DNA of 64,000 nucleotides from Syngnathus acus (lineage: Eukaryota; Chordata; Actinopteri; Syngnathiformes; Syngnathidae). Of this stretch, positions 12,101 through 25,532 are shown one piece after another. Location of the stretch: assembly GCF_901709675.1 (NCBI RefSeq), contig NC_051105.1:1302001-1366000 (forward strand), given 5' to 3'. How positions within the stretch are numbered: position 1 is the first letter of the stretch; every line of letters begins with the position of its first letter. Position numbers and translations under genes: made by a program. The notes under the pieces are model-generated. The model saw nothing but the letters and a program-made list of their open reading frames with translations, searched no databases and had not been told where the DNA came from.

Positions 12101-14195
12101 ATGCTGTTGATGTTTTGGGGTCCCTCTCTCTATTTGAGGGAGGAACTTGTTCAGCTCTTTTTGATGATGAAGTTAAATCATACAAAGTGGAGAAAAAGCA
12201 TTTTTCTATGCAGGTCAAAATCAAACATGCTTGTCAATTCAGGCTGTAAATTTCACCCACGGCAAGTAGGGGAAGTGTTCAAGGTCAGGGGTCGAGATGG
12301 GATTGGGTCGGGGTTAGGATAGCAGCATGCACATAACAATGCATGTTGCTTTTTGTTGCACTTACTGAGTGTGATCCATCCACAATAATAAAAAATATGA
12401 AACAGAAAAAAAAAGAAATCTACTCGTCATACTTGTGAAACATTGTCCACAGTGAGCCCCCTGCCTGTTTGCACTTCGGCATTTTCAAATTTACATTCAT
12501 AGTTTTTGGCACCCTATCTTGATATTAGTGGAAAATCTGATCGATATGCTGGTACGTATAGCAAAGCAATATAATTATTACTTTGGCGCCATCTGGTGGA
12601 AGCATAGTGTTGATGTTCAGTTTACTGTGCTTGTATTTCCTTCCATGTAATATTATTTAAATGCCAAAAAGTACCGTTTGTGTAAAGTTCTCGTATTTGC
12701 CCATGTGTGATGTTCTCTTTTGTGGATGGAGCCCTGTCATGGGGAGTCCACTGTGTTGTTGTTGTTTTTTTTGCGAGTGTGCTGTAGTTGCCTGTGCCGT
12801 GTGCCCTTCTCTCCTGAGATTGTATGCATGTTAACCGAGCTCGCTCCCTCCCTCCCTCACGCTCTGCTCCGTCAACCCCTCCATGGATGCCTGCACTTTT
12901 TGCATGCATCTGCCTCCCAACCAAGCTCCCCCTCCCACACCGCATCTTTGGCCCCGCCCACTCCTGGTATGTTCACTTCGTTATTTTATTTCTCCTTGTG
13001 CAGTTCTGATATGTAGTCATGTTAATCTTGGCACATCCCTGATATTCTTTGTGGCTTGCTGCTAGTTGCTGCAAAATTGTATTTTTTTTTTTTCCCCCTG
13101 CCATGTCCTTGCAGAGATTCGTCTCAGGAAACTTGTGGATGAGCGGGAAAAAATGATAGCGCAGGTAAGTCATTGACATTTATTTTCCTCTAAGAATATG
13201 TATTTAATGCATTTCTAGATCATTGCTGAACGTTGCAAAGCTGCTCTGAAGAAGCCCTTTCAATGGCTAACATGGAGGATTTGTCAATAATATTGTTTGC
13301 AGCAATTCTTATCCATTTACAGTACAGTAAAATGAGATTCTTACAACACTAGCACGGACTGCAAATTGCACAAATATAAATAGGACTACTATAAAGCCAC
13401 CGATTGTCATTTTATCCATCCAAGTAGTTTATTGTGATCTTCCATGTTCTCCCCCCCCGCCCCTTCTTGCTATGTTTTCAGATCAAGACGCTAAAAGCTC
13501 AAGTGGACCAGAAAAATGGCACTGATGGCAGTTTGAGTGCAGAGGGTGAACTTTTGGAAAACGGGAGCGATCCCAACATCGTTGAGCTGCAGAGTAAGCT
13601 TGCACATCCATCAATGTTTTAGCTGCAATTGACCAACATTTTGTGTTTGTTCATTCAATCAGGAGATTCCAGCAGGCTAATAAGCGACATGAAGTTCAAA
13701 CTAGTAAAGGCAGAGCAAGAAGTGACTGCACTAGAACAAAACGTGAGATCACAAACATGGAAACATAAAGGAAATCTTTTTTTTGAGTTTTTATTATACA
13801 GCGTATTTTCTTCATCATTGCGCAGGTGAGCAGACTTGAGGGTCAGGTGAGCCGCTACAAGTCAGCGTCCGAAAATGCAGAAAAGGTAGAAGATGATCTC
13901 AAAGCGGAAAAGAGGAAGCTGCAGCGAGAGGTAAGCTGTTTTATTGCAGTCGTTGAGCTTGAAATCCTTCCTGTTTTCACAATCGTTCAAATTGACAGTG
14001 GCAAACAAACTATAGAAAAGCTTCCATGTAGCTAACTTAAGCATACAGCACATTGAGCCAGCCATCTGCCCACTTTGGCTGTCTTAGTTGCGCTCGGCAC
14101 TGGACAAGGTGGACGAGCTGGAGTCCAACAACAGCCACCTCAATAAGCGGCTGGAGAAGATGAAGTCCGGCCGCGGCATGGCCCAGACGCCGTAG
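887..14195 (+). CDS. lrrfip1: Leucine-rich repeat flightless-interacting protein 1 (5'-partial, coiled-coil isoform)
   Basis: LRRFIP1 is a cytoplasmic and nuclear coiled-coil protein known to bind Flightless-1 and to act in Toll-like receptor, nucleic-acid-sensing and beta-catenin signalling. Exons read here: 887-973, 3162-3179, 3258-3329, 3937-3978, 4142-4192, 4457-4486 (weaker), 4939-5001, 5077-5118, 5402-5494, 5796-5867, 6176-6256, 6351-6452, 7077-7103, 7178-7303, 7413-7484, 7760-7930, 8016-8108, 8245-8337, 8436-8528, 8809-8935, 13115-13164, 13482-13593, 13663-13742, 13826-13930, 14088-14195. Family signatures are [65 protein letters not shown] and the long heptad region from 7413 onward. 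A Lys/His-rich patch (4939-5001) and Ser-rich exons (5402-6452) resemble LRRFIP2-type alternative exons. The initiator exon is absent, so the product is 5'-partial. A 2.35 kb alternative last exon (9580-11933) separates LRRFIP1 from LRRFIP2. Confidence 0.9.
2560..2588. repeat. (GGGA)n microsatellite
   Basis: About seven GGGA units in a lrrfip1 intron. Confidence 0.9.
3099..3134. repeat. (CT)18 microsatellite
   Basis: 36 bp of perfect CT, 27 bp before the 18-nt lrrfip1 microexon at 3162. It may serve as an extended polypyrimidine tract. Confidence 0.95.
3665..3704. repeat. Perfect 13-bp inverted repeat
   Basis: CCTGTAAAGTGAA (3665-3677) is repeated in reverse complement at 3692-3704 with a 14-bp loop. 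It may be a terminal fragment of a small DNA transposon. Confidence 0.7.
4531..4605. repeat. (TGTGC)15 pentanucleotide repeat
   Basis: 75 bp of perfect TGTGC units, 44 bp after a lrrfip1 exon (4457-4486). The repetitive open frames across it are artefacts. Confidence 0.97.
6702..6871. mobile_element. Degraded hAT-like MITE in a lrrfip1 intron
   Basis: Termini CAGGTGTCAAAC (6704-6715) and GTTTGACACTG (6858-6868) are inverted copies. The near-identical octamers CGCTAATG (6694-6701) and CGCTAATA (6872-6879) look like an aged 8-bp target duplication. The inside holds GGGCCACATGAAATGATGTG, a hairpin common in fish hAT elements. Confidence 0.55.
9580..11933 (+). CDS. lrrfip1: lrrfip1 giant alternative terminal exon (long isoform)
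   Basis: This 2,354-bp exon follows the acceptor at 9578-9579. It begins with two bases that complete the codon opened by exon 8809-8935 and stays open for about 784 codons to TAG at 11931-11933. It encodes an acidic, low-complexity, Ser/Glu/Asp-rich segment. A run of lysines near 10460-10500 ([12 protein letters not shown]) is a likely nuclear-localisation or nucleic-acid-binding patch. The C-terminus [12 protein letters not shown] resembles the human LRRFIP1 end (KGKSKEDCTMS), which shows the exon is the orthologous long end. The upstream exon carries KHGIVLGP, matching human KHGIILNS just before its own large exon. A polyadenylation signal lies at 12387-12392. The exon is an alternative to the coiled-coil tail starting at 13115, and both are entered in the same phase. 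Confidence 0.88.
12387..12392 (+). terminator. AATAAA signal for the long lrrfip1 isoform
   Basis: AATAAA lies about 450 bp after the stop codon of the giant exon and before the next spliced exon at 13115. It probably ends long-isoform transcripts. Confidence 0.5.
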
Positions 14196-14628
14196 CCCAA
14201 ACCGTACTCCTCATTCATGCGCCCGCCAGCTCTCGTTGAGTCCGGTAAGAAACCAGGAAGCTGCTTTGAGCGGAGGCTCCACATGAACGCCGACGCGCAT
14301 CCCAGGCGCTCTGCTCTCCTCGCCTTTGGTTTACCGTAGCGTCGCTGTCAACGTTTTAGGAGCGCCAACGAGTGAGCGTGTGCTTTCTGTGTGTCTTTGT
14401 AAATCAAAGAGCACATTTCTGAGTGTTTTTGCCTTTTTTTTTTTTTTTTTTTTTGCTCACTTTGCATTTCAACGCCAAAGTATTTCGATGATACTGATGA
14501 AATGTGACATCCGGGACTCAAAGCGGTGAAGACGTCAAAGACACTGAGGGAAATGCTGCTTCACTGTTTACAAAAAAAAAAAAGCTTAAATTATGAATGT
14601 GTCAAACAAACAAAAGTTATCTTTGTGC

Positions 14629-14634
14629 AATAAA
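14629..14634 (+). terminator. AATAAA signal for the coiled-coil lrrfip1 isoform
   Basis: A canonical AATAAA lies 434 bp downstream of the stop codon at 14193-14195. About 90 bp separate it from the stop codon of the convergent tyw5 gene. This is the only clear signal in the 530-bp gap between the two coding regions. Confidence 0.65.
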
Positions 14635-14725
14635 GTGTCAAAACCTTTGCTGCAATCTTGCCACTGCCTTTTTTTTTTTTAGGGCCTGAAATGTGTGTGC
14701 TTTAATGCCACTTTATAGCGTGAAA

Positions 14726-16419
14726 TCACTCCAAGTCCACCTGTGGGCACAACGTTCGCTCACGGATTCGCTGAATCATGCGGCGGCCGTAAAAGTCAGC
14801 GTAGTCTGACGGCAGTTCGTCAAGGCAGCGCAACGCCCTCTCGAGGCCTTGAAGGGCGCGACTCGCAGCCACGGGGTCTTTGTTGCCGTACGGGTCCTTT
14901 TTGTCGTAGCTGTCGGCGGGGAGCTGGCGCCAGAAGACGTTGACTCCCACGCCGAACTGCAGCGCCAGGGTGTTGTGGAACCACAGGGCTGCCAAACATA
15001 CACAAATATCATTTTCTGCAGCTTACCCGTAACCCTAACGAGGGCAAGCGCTGTAGAAAATGGACAGATGGGAATGCTGAAGGTGTTTTACCAGGAATGA
15101 AAAGCAGATCTCCAGGCTCCAGCACGCATTCGTATCTCACAGCCTTCACAAACTCAGGATACAAGTTCACATCGGGCGAGTCAATTTCCAAGACTTCGGA
15201 TTTGTCACCTAAAAGAAGCAGAAGATGTAAAAAAAAAAAAAGAAAAAACGGATCCACCACCACCAACCAAAATGTCAGACCTGGATAATCGTGACCCACT
15301 TGCCTGTCAAATAGAGGTGCAATGCATCCCGGGGGCTGTAGAGGACAACTCTCTTCCTTCCCGTCACCTGAGCCAGAAGGTTATCCATCACCTGGACAGT
15401 GTGAGGCTTGAATGTTAAACAGCAACGGTTCATTTCCCTTTCGGCTTGTGCACTCACATCATAGTGTGTCCACAGCTGCAGATGGCGGGAGCTGATGCGG
15501 AAGACGCTGGAGAAGAACTGACCAGGATCAAAGAAGTTTGGGATGTGAAAGTCCTCTGCTAGCTCAGGGAACTGTTTATGCAGGTCAGCTGGCTCCTGAG
15601 GAAACACGACAAAGGCAGAATGCAGCAAATTGCTTCAGATACCGGGATGGCTACATGAGATCTAACAGATGATAAAGAAGCGTAACAAGTACCTTTCGAA
15701 CATCTTCTCCCAGGGACCGAAGGTAATAGCTCTCATCCTGAAATGAGATTTCAAATGTTAGAGAATGTATTTTGATCGTCATGCTGAGCATGAATCCAGA
15801 CGTACCTCACACAAGAAGAAATCTGTATGTTTCTCCTCCGACGTTCTTTTCACAAATTCATGGAACGGAAGAGTCCTGTTCCCCACCACGAGGCATGTTG
15901 ACCAATGTGTTTGAATCACTGCTTTTAAGTGCAGATGAGCTCACCTGTATACAAAGTTTTTTTTGAGGAAGTTCATCTGTGGTAAGCTGGAGACATGGAT
16001 CTTCACTTCCTTGTCACCTCCCTTCTGGGCAAGATACTCCACAGTCCACTTGTCCACGCAGGGACCCAGAGACACTCCTCGCAGCACAGCAGGAATACGC
16101 TGGGGGGGGGGGGGAAAGGGAGGGTGTTCAAATGCTAACACAGTACAACGGTAATGTTTATTCTGAGAGGTAAACTGCTATTGAGGCAGACATCCATTTG
16201 CCAAAAACCGAATCCCCATTGATTAAAAAACAAACCAAAAATACAATAGTATTTCATATCACGTCTTGGAGTTACTCAGGTACTACACTAGTTGATGTAC
16301 AGGGAGAATAATAGAGTGAGTGAAGTTGAAAACATCACCTTTGGATATATTTGTCGGAGAAAAACATTCCTGTCCACCTCTGTAAACACTGGAACAGACA
16401 TTTTCATCTGAGTAGCCAT
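14726..16419 (-). CDS. tyw5: tRNA wybutosine-synthesising protein 5 (JmjC tRNA hydroxylase)
   Basis: TYW5 is a JmjC-type Fe(II)/2-oxoglutarate oxygenase that hydroxylates the wybutosine precursor at position 37 of tRNA-Phe. Eight coding exons in transcription order: 16419-16339, 16099-15945, 15875-15806, 15737-15693, 15595-15458, 15391-15304, 15208-15092, 14988-14726. They total 957 bp, or 318 residues; human TYW5 has 315. The first exon reads [18 protein letters not shown] and joins [19 protein letters not shown], as in the human protein. Iron ligands fit His161 and Asp163 in LQLWTHYDV and His236 in ALWFHN. The C-terminal region retains [12 protein letters not shown]. Intron 6 uses a GC donor at 15303-15302. 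The gene is head to head with maip1, an arrangement also known in human, and converges on lrrfip1. Confidence 0.95.
15033..15071 (+). repeat. Retroposon 3'-tail fragment in tyw5 intron 7
   Basis: AAGCGCTGTAGAAAATGGAC followed by AGATGG resembles the widespread fish tail AAGCGGTACAGAAAATGGATGG. Related copies lie at 24553-24583 (reverse) and 26606-26653. Confidence 0.5.
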
Positions 16420-16740
16420 TTAAACATAAACTGGAACATAAATGCCATGTACATGACAGCACACTGTTTTGTGTAACATTCACAGTAACCCGCCGGCAAC
16501 AACAGTTGTTCCGGTATAAAACAGGCTTCATAGTGAACTCTAAAAATCTTATCCATCCATATTTATATGACTCGAACTTTTAAATTTTGGGTTCAACGTA
16601 GACTTAAAAAATACGAATTATAGACGTAACTATAATTTATACATTAAAAAAAAAGACAAGTGCGTAAGCGATGACAGCCAACACACAACAACAACACCCG
16701 AATGGTACAAAGTGACGGACCGGAAATCCGTTGAAACAAG
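16420..16740. promoter_or_regulatory. Bidirectional promoter region, tyw5/maip1
   Basis: Only 321 bp separate the two start codons of this divergent pair. No TATA box is obvious. An ETS-like CCGGAAAT lies at 16720-16727, just before the maip1 ATG. The start sites themselves are not determined from sequence. Confidence 0.55.
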
Positions 16741-17934
16741 ATGGCGCTCTTCACGTTAAGATATTGTTCCAAATTGGCGTCGTTACGCGGCTTCGCTCGC
16801 GTTACAACCCACGAAAGCGTTCACTTAAAACGGTGCATAAAATCCCAGATATGTGTCCTTTCTCCCGCCGGGGTCGGGCAAGTGGTGGCGCTGCGGCCGT
16901 ACAGCTCCGACCGCGGCGAACCAAAAGCCATCCAGAAGGTGGTTGTCGTCGGCATCCCGAATCCCTTCATTTGGCTTCGGACGCGGGTCTACTACTTCCT
17001 CATCAGAGCTTATTTTGATTCCGAGTTCAACATAGAAGAGTTTACGGAAGGGGCTAAACAGGTTCGTTGGATGACTGAACGGAATACAGTCATATTCTGC
17101 CATGTGGAAGTCCCTTCCAAATATCAAGCAAAGGCTCAAGCTCATTTGCCCGTGTGCTTTCTGCCTTCAGGCTTTCTGCCATGTTTCCAAGCTGCTGTCA
17201 CAGTGTCAGTTTGCAGCTCTCGAGGGGCTGGTGGCCGGTGACGTAAGTACACATTGGCAAGCTGCTGTCACGTCAGCACATCTTGCTCGATGGCTCGCCC
17301 ACGAGTCAAAACATGTTTTACCCTTTTAAGAAGTTCTGGGTTACATCTCTCTCTTTGCATTTTTGGCTCAGTTAATCGGAAAGCTGGAGGAAAAGTGCAG
17401 CCTTCTGCCGCCGAGCTACAAGACGGCCCTGTCTGCCCGGCCCGACGAGCTCATGTACAGCACGCCGGGGGACGTGGGAATCTACTACGATGACACGGGT
17501 CAGTTTTGATAACCCTAAGTTAAGAAATAAACTACTGGTATGTTCCCCAAATTCAACTTTGGAAAGACTTGAGTGATATTGCAATATATTGCTTACGTAC
17601 GTATGTTGTCCACCAGGGAGAAGGTTTGTGAGTATTTTGATGCGTTTCTGGTACCTGACCAGCGCGCATCTGCCCGAAGACACTCTGGAGGGAACTCGCG
17701 TCTTCCAGGTGGCCATTGGTGGAGAGCGGGAGGCGGAGAGCAAGAGGCTGCTTACCGCTAACTACGAGTGAGTGTTAACTGCACGTTCCACACCCGCCTG
17801 TGTTATTTTAAAATCTGTATTGAATTCTGCGTTTTTTCCCCCCCACCATTACCAGATTTCAAAGGGAGTTTACTAAAGGGGTGGCACCAGACTGGACCAT
17901 TACACGGATAGAGCACTCCAAGCTTTTAGACTGA
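16741..17934 (+). CDS. maip1: Matrix AAA peptidase-interacting protein 1 (C2orf47 homologue)
   Basis: MAIP1 is a mitochondrial matrix protein that binds the m-AAA protease (AFG3L2) and helps maturation of the calcium-uniporter subunit EMRE. Five exons: 16741-17061, 17171-17242, 17372-17498, 17617-17767, 17856-17934. They total 750 bp, or 249 residues, shorter than human (291), mostly in the poorly conserved N-terminus. The start is basic and hydroxyl-rich (MALFTLRYCSKLASLRGFAR), as expected for a mitochondrial presequence. The core reads VVVVGIPNPFIWLRTRVYYF, then FDSEFNIEEFTEGAKQAF, and exon 4 encodes GRRFVSILMRFWYLTSAHLP, typical of the Tim44-like fold. The end is TRIEHSKLLD. An AATAAA at 17940-17945 is unusually close to the stop. 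The gene shares its upstream region with tyw5. Confidence 0.93.
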
Positions 17935-18885
17935 CGGACAATAAAAAAAAGAAAAAAATCCTGTGATAAGTGCCCCAAAACATGAACTTGAATGAATGAA
18001 TCCACAATGTACTGTCTGCAAGATTTCAGAACCCAACTGAGATGATGTTCCACGAGGGTTTGTCTTTGTAGTTTCTACTTATAAAATGAATTTTGTTAAT
18101 TTAACCTTCAAGAAGTGTATGTGTCTTGTTGCCACACAGTCACGTTTATTTCTACAGCCCTTGATTACAGAAACGTAGCAAAGGGCTTCACATGCCCACA
18201 TTTGACAATTATCCTCGACACAGTGTCAGTTTTGTCGGCCTTAGTCAAGCCTTTTTATTTATAGTTTTAATACTTGTTCTAAAAGTGTGGAAGTACATAC
18301 TTTATTTACATTTCCACCTATAAATAATAGCCTTCATTTAATATCAAGACACGACTTGGTCTTTATACATGGGCGAAGGGTCAACATACGTATACTGCAA
18401 ACTCAGCTGACTCTGAACTCAGCATCTGAATGAAGACATCCATTGACACATTCAATATGGCGGACGTGTTTACGTAGCAAGCAACGGGTCAAACCATAGT
18501 GTCGTCTTCAATGCCTTCCACAATGACGCCGACAATTATTTACTTTAAAATGTCCGCATTTTATAAGCAAACTATATTTTATAACGTTCTCTCACATGTT
18601 TTCAAACAACAAAAAGTCAGCCTCTGTCACCTATATTGTGACGTTTCATTATTTGCGAAATGAGCATTAGCGCCACCAACAGCACCGGAGTCCTCCGCGT
18701 CAAACAGCGTTCCCAAAATAATGACTTTTTAAATGAAAATCTGAATTGACACTATTTATAATGTACTAATGCTTATATTGACATCATTGTTGATTAAATA
18801 ATAAATAAATAAATAAATAAAAAGTGTAAACGTGGGCAGCTCTCCAAGTCCCTGACTACAAGACTTCCTGAATATGAAGCGCACT
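17935..18885. other. Intergenic region maip1-stat4
   Basis: No coding sequence seen. It holds a degraded interspersed-repeat relic (18138-18210), an (AAAT)n tract around 18796-18822 and otherwise AT-rich unique DNA. The right edge leads into the probable stat4 promoter. Confidence 0.6.
18138..18210. repeat. Relic of a dispersed teleost repeat
   Basis: The text resembling GTTTATTTCTACAGCCCTTG followed by an AAGGGCTTCACA motif matches a sequence pattern common in fish genomes as dispersed repeat fragments. It is recognised from memory only; no flanking duplication is visible. Confidence 0.35.
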
Positions 18886-18897
18886 GAAAACGAAAGT
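18886..18897 (+). promoter_or_regulatory. ISRE/IRF-type element upstream of stat4
   Basis: GAAAACGAAAGT fits the GAAANNGAAA core of interferon-stimulated response elements. It lies about 40 bp before a good splice donor (GGGAG|GTAAGA, junction at 18935/18936) that probably ends the stat4 5'-UTR exon, and 116 bp before the ATG. The position suggests core-promoter or 5'-UTR regulation by IRF or ISGF3 factors. Confidence 0.5.
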
Positions 18898-18979
18898 CAG
18901 AGAAGCGTGCTCACGGTGAACGAAACTGACGGGAGGTAAGACAACAATTCCCTAACTTGACATTACATTTCAAATGTAA

Positions 18980-24046
<5,067 letters not shown>

Positions 24047-24171
24047 GAATCAAAGCGGATTGACAGGATGCAAACCAAGAAGAACCTGCTCACATCATAG
24101 CTTGCTGTGCATTTTGTTAATATTTGGGCTTTTTAGTGCGCAATTGCATGTTTTGTGTGTTCTAGTGAGTA

Positions 24172-24203
24172 AATAAAGGCAAACCGATTTTTTGCACAAT
24201 AAA
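24172..24203 (+). terminator. stat4 polyadenylation signals
   Basis: Two AATAAA hexamers (24172-24177 and 24198-24203) lie 125-155 bp after the stat4 stop codon. Confidence 0.65.
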
Positions 24204-25532
24204 AAGATGTCAAGAAAACGTTGTATTATTATTAGGAATGTAAAAAGTCCGCAATCATTTTGTTGAGACAAACAGAAGAGAAGGTGACAAATTTGTCATT
24301 TTATTTGGGGGTGTGGCGTTCCGGGATTCACGTGGCCTGTCAAGTCGCTTTCCTTCCTTCCTTCAACTTGCTCGCTTTATTTGGTTTGCAATGCACAAAG
24401 CGCATGACGCGACCACGACGCGAGCGACACACAGTAAGTAATGCTCAGTCTTAATTTTTCACTCAGAGGCAAGTTCCAGTTTGCAAGTGTTATTTCCGGA
24501 AATTCTTCTCGTCAATACGCTTTTTTTGATGAATTCATGCTAACGCCGTTATGCATCCATCAATTTTCAACACCGCTTATCCTGTTCTGCGATGTAGGAG
24601 ACCTTCTCTTCTCTGATCACTATCAGTTTGGTAAAGCCACCAAATATTCATTCTGAAAATATTTGCGAGCAGATATTCATTCACGCATAGCAATAATAAT
24701 TCAACTACTTCCCGTGGTAGGAAATGAGTAAATAGAGGTGAAAATCACATTTATAGTTGTCAATAAGCATATTTCATGGAAGTGGTCCCCAAATCAGCAT
24801 TTATTTGCTACAAAACAGCTTCATTTATCAGTCTATGCCAGTAACGTCTAGTGACAGGCAAAAAAAAAAAAAAAAGATCTTCCTGACACAGGCCCACCTT
24901 TCACACTGAGTTTGTGGATTGAGTTCCACTGTGCTCCTTTACTGCGAAGATTGACCGTGTCAGGTCAAAGATCATTGTGCTTGCCAACTTATTACTTTGG
25001 CATGAAACGGCAGCCATTTTACATTTTTCCAAAAATACAGACAGTCACGATTCTGGGAAGAAGAAAAAAAAAAAAAGATAGCTGATGCCTTTAGTCGGTG
25101 TACATTTTCTAAAAAGCAGCACATCAGCGTCTGTTGCGAGTGGAGTTCTTTTCCAAAATGCCATCAAGAAAAATTGTGCAACCATTGTTTGATTTTAGTT
25201 AAATGTTCAGTGTTTATACCATGAATACCTTTTTTATTTTTTTATTTGGCTTTTTGGAAAAGAGCTCTTTGAGTCATACCGGAAAATATATTTCAAATAC
25301 ATTCTTGATCGTGTGAGTTGATTAATAGGTAGAACGCTTTTCTAAAAACGGCGGGATTGCAATAAATGTCTCCACAAATCTACAATTCTATTTTCCCGTT
25401 TCCACACACGGCAACGACGGAAAAGAGAGAATGCGCGACAGTTCACCAAGACACAATTTCCACTGAGATAATAGACCATATAGCCATCCGGGTCGTTTCC
25501 TGCGGACACGGGGAGGACGACGGCTTCTGCTC
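24204..25532. other. Gap between stat4 and gls, including gls KGA 3' UTR
   Basis: No gene seen. For gls on the minus strand, AATAAA complements occur at 25241-25246 and 25233-25238, about 290 bp past the KGA stop, and at 24300-24305. A retroposon-tail fragment lies at 24553-24583. Poly-A and poly-T runs are frequent. There is no trace of a STAT1 gene here. Confidence 0.55.
24553..24583 (-). repeat. Retroposon 3'-tail fragment
   Basis: The reverse complement reads GGATAAGCGGTGTTGAAAAT then TGATGGATG, the same tail family as at 26606 and 15033. Confidence 0.5.
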
